From assembly GCF_003344925.1 (NCBI RefSeq), contig NZ_CP031188.1, positions 1,052,501-1,116,500 of the forward strand: a DNA stretch of 64,000 bases, given 5' to 3'. The stretch is from Flavobacterium arcticum. Lineage in GTDB: Bacteria; Bacteroidota; Bacteroidia; Flavobacteriales; Flavobacteriaceae. The translations under genes and the position numbers were made by a program. The notes beneath the pieces were generated by a model. That model saw only the letters and a program-made list of their open reading frames with translations, was not told the DNA's origin and ran no database searches. The number at the start of each line of letters is the position of its first letter. Within the stretch, counting starts at the first letter, position 1. Positions 56,683 through 64,000 of this stretch are shown one piece after another.

Positions 56683-57462
56683 ATGCTAAAAGCGAATAAA
56701 ATATCATACGCACACCGCAAGTTTTCTATATTAGAAGATATAGATGTTTCGGTAAATCATGGCGAACTACTAGTTATTGTTGGTCCTAATGGTGCAGGAA
56801 AATCTACGCTATTAAGCCTTTTGGCAAACGAGATGGGCAAAAATGAGTCGTCTTCTATACTTTTTAAACGAAAATCTTTTGAAGAATGGGACGACAAAGA
56901 GTTACCACGCCATAAAGCCAAATTTTCGCAAAGCAACAGTCACGATATTCCCCTTTCTATAAAAGATGTCGTAATGATGGGGCGTTATCCCTATTTTAAT
57001 ACTACACCACAAAAACAAGATAACGATGCGGTTACAAAAGCCATGCAAGAAACGGATGTAGAAGCATTGGCAACACGTGATTATAACTTGCTTTCTGGTG
57101 GCGAAAAACAACGGGTACACCTTGCTCGTGTACTAGCACAACTAGACAATGATGTGGCAAATAAACTCATTTTTCTGGATGAGCCATTAAATAATCTTGA
57201 TGTACTGCACCAGCACCGCATACTGCACACGATAAAGAACTTTACAGAGCGTGGCAATACTGCCATTATGGTACTGCACGACCTAAACCTTGCAGCACAA
57301 TTTGCCGATACTGTAATGCTGCTTAAAAGAGGTAAAATAGTAAGCCACGATGTACCCGATAAAGTTTTTACCCGCGAAATAATAAGCAGTGTATATAACT
57401 TTCCGTGTACGGTATGCCCTAACCCTGTAAATAAAAATCCTTTAATAATATTTGGAACCTAA
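56683..57462 (+). CDS. hmuV: Heme ABC transporter ATPase HmuV
   Basis: This 259-residue ATP-binding subunit powers HmuU. Walker A is GPNGAGKST (34-42), the signature is LSGGEKQR (137-144), Walker B is LIFLDEP (162-168), and the switch histidine is in VLHDLNLA. HVHLARVLAQL-like residues after the signature are typical of HmuV. It begins 3 bp after hmuU and ends 18 bp before hmuS. Confidence 0.94.
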   Translation: MLKANKISYAHRKFSILEDIDVSVNHGELLVIVGPNGAGKSTLLSLLANEMGKNESSSILFKRKSFEEWDDKELPRHKAKFSQSNSHDIPLSIKDVVMMGRYPYFNTTPQKQDNDAVTKAMQETDVEALATRDYNLLSGGEKQRVHLARVLAQLDNDVANKLIFLDEPLNNLDVLHQHRILHTIKNFTERGNTAIMVLHDLNLAAQFADTVMLLKRGKIVSHDVPDKVFTREIISSVYNFPCTVCPNPVNKNPLIIFGT

Positions 57463-57480
57463 TTAATAAATATAAACAAT

Positions 57481-58518
57481 ATGGATACTATCACTAATAC
57501 ATTAAAAACACAGTGGGATGCGTTAAAAGCAGAAAACCCACACCTACGCATTCGTAACGCTGCCGATCAACTTGGCGTTAGCGAAGCCGAACTTTTAGCT
57601 ACTCAGGTAGGTGATACTGTTACGCGTTTGCGTCCTGAATTTGCAGCGATACTTACCGATGTAAAAGAATTAGAGAAAGTAATGGCACTAACGCGTAACG
57701 ACGAGTGTGTACACGAGCGTAAAGGAACATACCTTAACCCTGACTTTAGTAGCCCGCATGCAGGACTTTTTGTAGGTGAAGATATTGACCTTCGTATTTT
57801 TCATACCCATTGGGATAAAGCCTTTGCTGTAGCCGAAAAAAGCGAGCGTGGCGAGCGTAAAAGCCTTCAGTTTTTTGGGAAAGACGGACTAGCAATACAC
57901 AAAATATATTTGACTCCTGATAGTAACGAAGCTGCTTTTGATGCTTTGGTAGAAAAATACACGTCAGACAATCAAACTACAGCCGAAACTACTGTTGCTG
58001 TTCCGCTAAAAATTGAAGAAAAAGCTGATGCTGATATTGATGTAGCTGGTTTCCGTGAGGCATGGGTAAACCTAAAAGACACGCATGATTTCTTTATGAT
58101 GATGCGTAAATTTGGTGTTACGCGTACGCAGGCATTGCGTCTTGCTCCAGAGGGTGACTATGCACAAAAAGTAGACAAAGAAGTTATTGTAAAAATGCTA
58201 GAAGGTGCTGCCGAAACAAAACTACCTATAATGGTGTTTACGGGTAATAGAGGTAACATACAAATACATACAGGACCTATACGTAAAACTATGTGGCATA
58301 ACGACTGGTTTAATGTTATGGATCCTGACTTTAACATGCACCTAGATATGAGCAAAATTGCTCAGGTGTGGGTAGTGCGCAAGCCAACCGAAGATGGTAC
58401 CGTTACAGCTCTTGAAGTATTTAACGAAATGGGCGAAATTATAGTACAGTTTTTCGGGAAAAGAAAACCTGGTATTCCTGAACTACAGGGGTGGAGAGAT
58501 TTAGTCGCTTCATTATAA
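57481..58518 (+). CDS. hmuS: Hemin-degrading factor HmuS
   Basis: This 345-residue cytoplasmic heme-handling protein of the HemS/HmuS/ChuX family has two related halves. Each contains the pattern of an approximately 170-residue domain (NDECVHERKGTY, LRIFHTHWDKAFAV in the first and GNRGNIQIHTGPIRKT, LDMSKIAQVWVVRKPT in the second). HemS proteins bind heme and may release iron or pass heme to a degrading enzyme. A separate heme oxygenase is not in the window. It is last in the operon and followed by a terminator. Confidence 0.93.
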   Translation: MDTITNTLKTQWDALKAENPHLRIRNAADQLGVSEAELLATQVGDTVTRLRPEFAAILTDVKELEKVMALTRNDECVHERKGTYLNPDFSSPHAGLFVGEDIDLRIFHTHWDKAFAVAEKSERGERKSLQFFGKDGLAIHKIYLTPDSNEAAFDALVEKYTSDNQTTAETTVAVPLKIEEKADADIDVAGFREAWVNLKDTHDFFMMMRKFGVTRTQALRLAPEGDYAQKVDKEVIVKMLEGAAETKLPIMVFTGNRGNIQIHTGPIRKTMWHNDWFNVMDPDFNMHLDMSKIAQVWVVRKPTEDGTVTALEVFNEMGEIIVQFFGKRKPGIPELQGWRDLVASL

Positions 58519-58540
58519 GCCGGATATATGTTTAGTTGAG

Positions 58541-58569
58541 AACCGCTCCCTTTCGGGAGCGGTTTTTTT
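58541..58569 (+). terminator. Terminator after hmuS
   Basis: AACCGCTCCC pairs with GGGAGCGGTT around a four-base loop and a T run follows. Confidence 0.88.
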
Positions 58570-58589
58570 GTGTTTGGTTACCAAAAAAA

Positions 58590-58620
58590 ATCCCGACCAT
58601 GCATTACACACAGTCGGGAT
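58590..58620 (-). terminator. Terminator after hmuY
   Basis: ATCCCGAC pairs with GTCGGGAT around a 15-base loop. On the minus strand a T run follows. Confidence 0.75.
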
Positions 58621-58657
58621 AAATTCAAACAAAACTTACTAAACTTAAATATTCTTT

Positions 58658-59731
58658 TTATAGCAACTCATACTGGAATAGCGGGAAACCACGCTCGCCA
58701 TCGGTATTAAGCATCGATATAAACTTTATTTTATACATGTTACCTGCACCGTCTTTTAGCACAAAGAAAACATTATTATATACCTCTAGTGGTATTACAT
58801 TTCTCCAGTTAGCACCAATGGCTCTTTGGTCGTCGCTAAAAGCATAATCACCTGTATTTAAAGTTTCTATAGTAAAGCCTTCATAAGCTGCAACATCGCC
58901 CTCTACCATAAGTGCTGTTACACCTGCTTTGGTATTGGTTACAATAAAATCAGAATAAAAATACGCCCCTGCCGATACTCCTGAGTTATCGAAAACCTCA
59001 TTAGTAAACGTAGTTAAGTTCATATCCCATTTAGCTGCCTCTGGCTCTACATTTACTACACTACCTGTTGTAAAACTAAAAAAGGTATGATTGTAACCTG
59101 CTGTTTTTGCAATTGCTACTTCGGTATATTCAGATGTGTCTAGGTCGCTATACTGCATTTTGTAGCCTTCGTCATCCTGCCATATTTTTACTTTTTTCCA
59201 GCCACGTGCATCACCTGCTGTATTTACTGATCCTGCCGCAGGAGTTGTATCGGGCACTTGGTTACCCAAGTTTACGAGATATACTTTGGCAGCCTCTTCG
59301 CTAGTTGCCAGTGTACCAAATGCTGTACCGCTAAGCGACCCGTCTGGATTATCTATATACGCTAAATTTTCGACTTGAAAAGTACCTACTGCAACCGATG
59401 CATCTTCATGTTGTCTTACCGTAATATCGGTAGTTTCTAGTTGTTTTACTGCCATTAATAATGACCCGTTTATAACAACACGAAAATCGTTGCCCGAGTA
59501 AAAGCCTAAATCCCAACTTTCGCGGGCTACAGGCATTGCTGCTGCCTCACTAAGGTTAACATATACTTGGTTTTGCTGATTAGGACCACCAAGGTTAAGT
59601 GGATTATCGGTAGTACCAAAAAGACCGCCTTCTGAAATAGTTTGTATTGGTGCTATATTACTTGCTGTATCATCGTCAGAACAGGCTACTAATGATAGCA
59701 TTGCAAATGATAATATGATTATCTTTTTCAT
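58658..59731 (-). CDS. hmuY: HmuY-family heme-binding lipoprotein
   Basis: This 357-residue lipoprotein has a lipobox ending at Cys17 (LSLVAC), then SDDD. VYVNLSEAAAMPVARESWDLGFYSGNDFRVVINGS is the HmuY core, which in Porphyromonas HmuY binds heme on the surface and passes it to HmuR. The protein is clearly longer than the Porphyromonas form, as is usual for flavobacterial members. It starts 12 bp after hmuR and shares its transcript. Confidence 0.9.
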   Translation of the reverse strand: MKKIIILSFAMLSLVACSDDDTASNIAPIQTISEGGLFGTTDNPLNLGGPNQQNQVYVNLSEAAAMPVARESWDLGFYSGNDFRVVINGSLLMAVKQLETTDITVRQHEDASVAVGTFQVENLAYIDNPDGSLSGTAFGTLATSEEAAKVYLVNLGNQVPDTTPAAGSVNTAGDARGWKKVKIWQDDEGYKMQYSDLDTSEYTEVAIAKTAGYNHTFFSFTTGSVVNVEPEAAKWDMNLTTFTNEVFDNSGVSAGAYFYSDFIVTNTKAGVTALMVEGDVAAYEGFTIETLNTGDYAFSDDQRAIGANWRNVIPLEVYNNVFFVLKDGAGNMYKIKFISMLNTDGERGFPLFQYELL

Positions 59732-59743
59732 AGAAATTAGAAA

Positions 59744-61900
59744 TTAAAAATTAAGATTGTAGGTTAATTTTAAAAAATAAGAACGTCCGTAGCCCATTAA
59801 CATATTGGTACTACCCGTAGTGTGGGTGCCACCGCTGGCTACACTGCTTTGTATGTTTACCACATCGAGCAGGTTGCGTGCACCAAGGGTAACATCAAAT
59901 TGATTTTTAAAGAACGATTTGCGTACAGAGGCATCCATAAGCCCAAACGATTCTATTTCTGAAAGAACAAACTTGGGGTTGGTTAGTGAGCCATCTTGTA
60001 CATATTGTTGTTGCTCGCCGTTATGCTTGTAATAAAGCGACAGTAATGTATTCCATTTCGGGATATTGTAGCCTATATTAGCGTTAAACTGGTAGTTGAT
60101 TAAGTATTTATCATCTGATGTTGCTAAACCTGTGTTAATAGCCCTAGAAATACCCATAATAGATGCGCCAAGCTTTGCTTGCCAATTATTGTAAACCATG
60201 CGGTGCGTAGTAGCAATATTCCACATTTTATAACGGCTTATATTAATATAACGATAGCGCAATGATGGTGTAGTGGCTACCACTGCCTGCTCTATACGAT
60301 CGTCTATACTAATAAAGCTTGCCGAAAGGGTATTACTAAGCTGTAAGCCTGAGTCTAAAAATGTTTGTTTTTTAATACTCGTTTCTACACTATGTCCGCT
60401 TTCTGGCACTAAATCAGGATTACCTTGCAAATTGTGGTTAGAGTCAACAAAATAAGTGTATAATTCGTCATAATTTGGTGTGCGGTATGACCTGCCATAG
60501 CTCAGTCGGGTTTCTAGCCCTTTGCCCAACAGGTAGCGAAAGCCCATAGAAGCTGCCCATTGGTCGTCGAACTTTGACTGAAATGAATAACGAACCCCTG
60601 GACGAACTGAGAATTTATCAGTAACACTTATCTCGGCTGCTGTAAATACATCATAATTTTCTAATCGTTTTTCATGATCGTTATCATCCTGATTTTCATC
60701 ATTAAAAATACCTGAAAGTGCCGAGCTATAACCACTAGTATTTACCAGCTCATACCCAACTTGAAGATCTAAGCCCTCTTTTTTAAAGAAGTTGCTTACT
60801 GTTCCTGTAGCGTATAGCACTTCGGTTTCCTGATAGGTTTCTTCGGTATTGTTTAACTCTGTATCGGTTTGAATGTAATATTTAAAATCCTCTGCATCGC
60901 GTTGCTGTTTTTGGTAAGAAACGGATGCGTTATAATCTAGTCCAAAAACTTTACCTACTGCATTAAGATGATTGTAAAATTTTTCGGTAAAATAACGCCT
61001 ATCGTCAGCATATATCAACTTGGTTATATTATCGTCCTGTAGTTCTTCATGCGTTACACTATTGTAAAAATCTATATTTTCGTTAAAGTAATCGAATTTA
61101 TAAAACAAGCGTGTACTTCCTTTTTGATAACGTACTAATGCATTAGTAAAATACTGCTCTTTTGGTAACCAGCTATACCCGCGTTCTTGCTCTGGGTTAT
61201 TTGGGTTATTGGTAAACTCTTTACCGCCAAATTCGCCCTTGTAACCTTCAAAATCGTTGCGGTTAGCACCTACTGCCACAAACCAATTATCGTTTATGCT
61301 GTGGGCTACTCTAAGGGCTTGTATGTGCCTGCCCTCGTCATAGAGTGGGCTGTACTCTTCGCCTATGGTTTCTTCCTGTACTGTAGCGGTAATTTCCCAT
61401 TTGTTTTTGGTCGATTTTTTGGTAATGATATTTATAATACCACTCAAGGCATTAGCACCGTGGGTAACCCCCATAGCGCCCTCTATAATTTCTATTTGCT
61501 GTACGTCGTCGAGGTTTATTTGGGTAAGGTCAATATTATTACCCAGCCCTGTATCGCTTACTAGCGGAACATTGTCTACCAATACTTTTAGGTACTGGCT
61601 GTCTAGCCCAAACATAGACACGGTAGAACGCCCCTCGCCACTTTGTGGCTGTATGTTAATATTAAGGTACTGGTTAAGTACATCGGCAAGGTTATTTCCT
61701 GCCTGACGCTTAATATCGGCTGCGGTGATAACCTTAACGTTAAACACTGATTTTTTTATCGATTGTGGTTCTATTTGCCCTGTAACAACTACCTCATCGA
61801 GTTTGGCAAAAATGACCGAATCATTTGCTGTTTGCTGTGCACTGACAACAAAAGTTGCTATAAGAAATACAGGTAGTAAAACCCTTACGTTAATTTGCAT
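59744..61900 (-). CDS. hmuR: TonB-dependent heme receptor HmuR-like
   Basis: This 718-residue outer-membrane receptor has a signal peptide (about 1-22, PVFLIATFVVSAQ) and a plug domain (about 30-155, DEVVVTGQ, NLADVLNQYLNINIQPQSGEG, VTHGANALSGIINIITK). A 22-strand-type barrel follows and ends FLKLTYNLNF. Context with hmuY gives heme as the likely substrate. The ATG at 61900 is 26 bp from the -7 box of a full consensus promoter. The two candidate dyads beside that promoter suggest iron control. Confidence 0.92.
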   Translation of the reverse strand: MQINVRVLLPVFLIATFVVSAQQTANDSVIFAKLDEVVVTGQIEPQSIKKSVFNVKVITAADIKRQAGNNLADVLNQYLNINIQPQSGEGRSTVSMFGLDSQYLKVLVDNVPLVSDTGLGNNIDLTQINLDDVQQIEIIEGAMGVTHGANALSGIINIITKKSTKNKWEITATVQEETIGEEYSPLYDEGRHIQALRVAHSINDNWFVAVGANRNDFEGYKGEFGGKEFTNNPNNPEQERGYSWLPKEQYFTNALVRYQKGSTRLFYKFDYFNENIDFYNSVTHEELQDDNITKLIYADDRRYFTEKFYNHLNAVGKVFGLDYNASVSYQKQQRDAEDFKYYIQTDTELNNTEETYQETEVLYATGTVSNFFKKEGLDLQVGYELVNTSGYSSALSGIFNDENQDDNDHEKRLENYDVFTAAEISVTDKFSVRPGVRYSFQSKFDDQWAASMGFRYLLGKGLETRLSYGRSYRTPNYDELYTYFVDSNHNLQGNPDLVPESGHSVETSIKKQTFLDSGLQLSNTLSASFISIDDRIEQAVVATTPSLRYRYINISRYKMWNIATTHRMVYNNWQAKLGASIMGISRAINTGLATSDDKYLINYQFNANIGYNIPKWNTLLSLYYKHNGEQQQYVQDGSLTNPKFVLSEIESFGLMDASVRKSFFKNQFDVTLGARNLLDVVNIQSSVASGGTHTTGSTNMLMGYGRSYFLKLTYNLNF

Positions 61901-61905
61901 TATTA

Positions 61906-61924
61906 TATTAGATTGATTCTAAAT
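61906..61924. promoter_or_regulatory. First candidate iron-regulator dyad at hmuR
   Basis: The half ATTCTAAAT (61916-61924) is exact, and the other half matches 6 of 9 positions. It sits just inside the expected transcript start. Confidence 0.4.
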
Positions 61925-61926
61925 TG

Positions 61927-61957
61927 CAAATCTACGGGTAGGGGTTTACATATGCAA
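61927..61957 (-). promoter_or_regulatory. hmuR promoter
   Basis: On the minus strand TTG (61955-61957), a 20-bp spacer and TAGATTTG (61927-61934) match the consensus exactly. The 12-mer TAGATTTGCAAT is also present at hmuT. Confidence 0.65.
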
Positions 61958-61960
61958 ATT

Positions 61961-61979
61961 ATTTTTATTAATTCTAAAT
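61961..61979. promoter_or_regulatory. Second candidate iron-regulator dyad at hmuR
   Basis: ATTCTAAAT (61971-61979) is exact and the left half matches 6 of 9 positions. It lies upstream of the -33 element. Confidence 0.35.
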
Positions 61980-62140
61980 AAAAGAGAAGGGTTTAGATTT
62001 ATAATGTTTGTTTAAACTAAAAACATCAGCTTTTTATAGATTTTGAAAATTTCTATATTTAAGTTTTTCAACTGGCTAGATTATTGTTGTAATGGAATCA
62101 AGTAAACAAATTGTGGGGACAATTCATTAAAGACTAAGAA

Positions 62141-62614
62141 ATGCAAATAGAATATTTACAAGATTTGTTAAACTATCCTACTAGACCAGGCAATACTAAG
62201 TCTTATTGGTTTAATACACCAATTCCAGAAACAGAAATAACAGCTTTAGAAGACTTATATAATAATGGAGCACCTTTTCCTAAAGCATTACAGGAGTTAC
62301 TATATTTAGCGGGAGATTATTGTTATGTACTGGATTATGGGATTAATGAATCTCAGCAAGAATTACAAGAAGATGTACGAGAGCTCATAAATGAATATGG
62401 AAAACAAATAACACGACCTTTTTATGCTGTAGATGTTTATAATGGTAACGACCAGTGTTTATTTATTTATCTTGACGAAGGAGATGACCCCTTTGTACAT
62501 GAGGGATATTATTCTGACCCTGAATCTACATGGATAACTAAATTAAAATTAAAATTATCTGAATTTATAAACTATCGGGTAAAAAGAGTACAAGAAGGAC
62601 GAAGTCCTTTTTGA
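62141..62614 (+). CDS. SMI1/KNR4 (SUKH)-like protein
   Basis: This 157-residue soluble acidic protein contains a pattern like that of SUKH immunity proteins: ITALEDLYNNGAPFPKALQELLYLAG (about 32-57), then DYCYVLDYG and a region with DQCLFIYLDEGDDPFV. SUKH proteins often neutralise contact-dependent or polymorphic toxins, but no toxin gene is in this window. It is 16 bp upstream of another small gene and sits in low-GC DNA. The assignment is by pattern and not certain. Confidence 0.6.
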   Translation: MQIEYLQDLLNYPTRPGNTKSYWFNTPIPETEITALEDLYNNGAPFPKALQELLYLAGDYCYVLDYGINESQQELQEDVRELINEYGKQITRPFYAVDVYNGNDQCLFIYLDEGDDPFVHEGYYSDPESTWITKLKLKLSEFINYRVKRVQEGRSPF

Positions 62615-62630
62615 AATTATTGTAATTAAA

Positions 62631-63047
62631 ATGACTAAGAGAGAAGTATACAATTTAAAATTCTACAAAGGGCTAAATGGTTTTGGCACTATTGAGCATA
62701 TGATAGATGCAAGTGATGCAGTAGGACTGTATGCAAGACTTTTTTTTATAGATATATTATACCCCATTGAAATAGAGAGTTTTATTCATGAGATTGAGTT
62801 AATAGAAAATAACCAGCCGTATGACCCTGAATTTCTAATTTCTGGTGGAACAGAAGGAATACACATAGAGTTTGTCCACCCTAATGTTATAATTGATTTT
62901 GATCTCATAATTCATATGAGTGATTTTAAAGAATTATTAATAGAATGGAGAGAGTTTAGAACAGAAGATACACCTACAAAGAAAGAGACTTTTATAGCAA
63001 AAATTTTACGGAAATTACAAGCAATTAAAACTAAACTTTACAGCTAG
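62631..63047 (+). CDS. Hypothetical protein next to the SUKH-like gene
   Basis: This soluble 138-residue protein begins MTKREVYNLKFYKGLNGFGTI and ends basic. IEIESFIHEIELIENNQPYDPEFLISGGTEG is a recognisable central part, but I know no family. Co-direction and 16-bp spacing with the SUKH-like gene suggest a common transcript, and it may be another immunity protein. That is inference from position alone. Confidence 0.5.
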   Translation: MTKREVYNLKFYKGLNGFGTIEHMIDASDAVGLYARLFFIDILYPIEIESFIHEIELIENNQPYDPEFLISGGTEGIHIEFVHPNVIIDFDLIIHMSDFKELLIEWREFRTEDTPTKKETFIAKILRKLQAIKTKLYS

Positions 63048-63069
63048 AGGAGCAAGAAGTATAAAAACA

Positions 63070-63098
63070 AAAAACGACCTTGAATAAGGTCGCTTTTT
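63070..63098. terminator. Terminator between the hypothetical gene and sufD
   Basis: CGACCTT pairs with AAGGTCG around a four-base loop, with A and T runs on both sides, fitting convergent genes. Confidence 0.7.
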
Positions 63099-63119
63099 AA
63101 ATATATATTGTATTGAATA

Positions 63120-64000
63120 TTAAAGATCAAAACCCATATTAACGCCTAGTTTTTTGGCGATAAGCTTAGTAATTCTGCTTTTTAATTCTGGTATTTTAAT
63201 ACTCTCGATAACTTCGTTGCTAAAGGCGTACATTAGTAATGCTTTGGCTTCTTTTTTAGGGATACCACGCGACTGCATATAAAACATTGCACTCTCGTCG
63301 AGCTGCCCAATGGTACATCCGTGAGAACATTTTACATCGTCGGCAAATATCTCAAGCTGTGGCTTAGCGTTTATTGTTGCTTTTTCGCTTAATAACACAT
63401 TGTTATTCTGCTGAAAAGCATCGGTTTTTTGTGCTTCTTTCTCTACGTATATTTTACCATTAAACACTCCTGTGGAGTTACCGTCAAAAATACCTTTGTA
63501 GTTTTGGTGACTCTCGCAGTTAGGTGTTGCGTGCTGTACTAGCGTATAGTGATCTACGTGTTGTTTATCGCCTATAATGGTAATACCCTTCATAGTGCTC
63601 TCTATATGCTCCCCTTGGTGGTAAAAGTTCAGGTTGTTACGGGTAACATTACCCCCAAAAGAGAACGTGTGTACCGATGCATTGCTATCTCCTTTTTGAG
63701 CGATATAAGTATTATCTACTATGTTAGCTGTTTGTACGTCGTTTTGTATCTTGTAATAGTCTAAAATAGCGCGCTCTTGCACAAACATCTCAGTAACACT
63801 GTTAGTTAACACAGGGTTGCTGTTAAGGCTCTGGTGGCGCTCTATGATTTGCACCTGCGCATTTTCGCCTACTATAACCAAGTTTCTTGGCTGCACCATA
63901 AGTGCTGCTTCGTTACCTGTAGATAGGTACATGATTTCGATAGGCTTATCGGCTACTTTACTTTTAGGGATGTTTATAAACGCTCCCTCTATAGCAAATG
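63120..64000 (-). CDS. sufD: SufD subunit of the SufBCD scaffold, 5'-partial
   Basis: Scaffold protein that builds Fe-S clusters with SufB and SufC. About 293 residues are visible. The frame is open to the window edge, and the residues ahead of the internal ATG at 63932 (FAIEGAFINIPKSK) fit SufD, so the gene begins outside. ADDVKCSHGCTIGQLDESAMFYMQSRGI is the hallmark C-terminal motif. sufS and sufE lie at 52430-54544, separated from it by heme uptake and two immunity-like genes. Confidence 0.93.
   Translation of the reverse strand, partial: FAIEGAFINIPKSKVADKPIEIMYLSTGNEAALMVQPRNLVIVGENAQVQIIERHQSLNSNPVLTNSVTEMFVQERAILDYYKIQNDVQTANIVDNTYIAQKGDSNASVHTFSFGGNVTRNNLNFYHQGEHIESTMKGITIIGDKQHVDHYTLVQHATPNCESHQNYKGIFDGNSTGVFNGKIYVEKEAQKTDAFQQNNNVLLSEKATINAKPQLEIFADDVKCSHGCTIGQLDESAMFYMQSRGIPKKEAKALLMYAFSNEVIESIKIPELKSRITKLIAKKLGVNMGFDL

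Overview
This window is chromosomal DNA of a member of the Bacteroidetes, almost certainly the family Flavobacteriaceae and close to Flavobacterium. The evidence is low GC, promoters of the TTG-N17-23-TANNTTTG type, a fused MurF-alanine racemase, PorP/SprF with a type IX secretion (T9SS) type B adhesin, a SUF cluster carrying DUF59 and DUF2480, and an HmuY/HmuR heme system. No tRNA, rRNA, CRISPR array, transposase or prophage was seen.

Layout. 1-3110: 3' part of an HTTM (gamma-carboxylase-like) membrane protein, a small membrane protein and bioB. 3283-4162: a broken chimera of a porP/sprF start and the 3' end of a T9SS adhesin gene. 4244-9977: ribE and pdxA from overlapping divergent promoters, then DUF177-rpmF and fabH-accB-accC. 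10059-16395: a TPR protein, a small secreted protein, an FMN-binding glutamate synthase-like enzyme and two secreted peptidases. 16630-20193: an envelope group (DedA, FAD oxidoreductase, MtgA, LpxR-like). 20236-25867: prolyl oligopeptidase and a probable metal-uptake group (His-rich protein, TonB receptor, lipoprotein). 25942-27050: unrecognised small genes. 27125-34137: asd, mscL, murF-alr, tdk, an acidic protein and rsmI. 34197-36107: an OLD-family ATPase/TOPRIM protein that looks acquired. 36138-40174: serine hydrolase, recJ, a Cys-cluster protein and an LpxH-like enzyme. 40401-50325: a 2256-residue T9SS adhesin with three 259-260 residue repeats, then its PorP/SprF and OmpA/PorE-like partners. 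50579-54544: DUF3078, DUF2480, DUF59, sufE, a lipoprotein and sufS. 54764-61900: heme uptake, hmuTUVS converging on hmuY-hmuR. 62141-63047: two small genes, one SUKH-like. 63120-64000: sufD, running off the window.

How they work together. Heme would be captured by HmuY, taken through the outer membrane by HmuR, passed to HmuT, moved inward by HmuUV and handled by HmuS. Iron and sulfur would be used by the SUF proteins encoded on both sides. The adhesin, PorP/SprF and OmpA-like proteins form a T9SS cargo and anchor set, and the chimera at 3283-4162 appears to be the remains of a second such set.

The points most worth following are the chimera with its 127-bp exact match to the intact porP, a dyad shared by both heme promoters and by an unannotated Cys-cluster gene, the placement of heme uptake between sufS and sufD, and the solitary OLD-family gene. 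No wholly new multi-gene system could be demonstrated from sequence reading alone.
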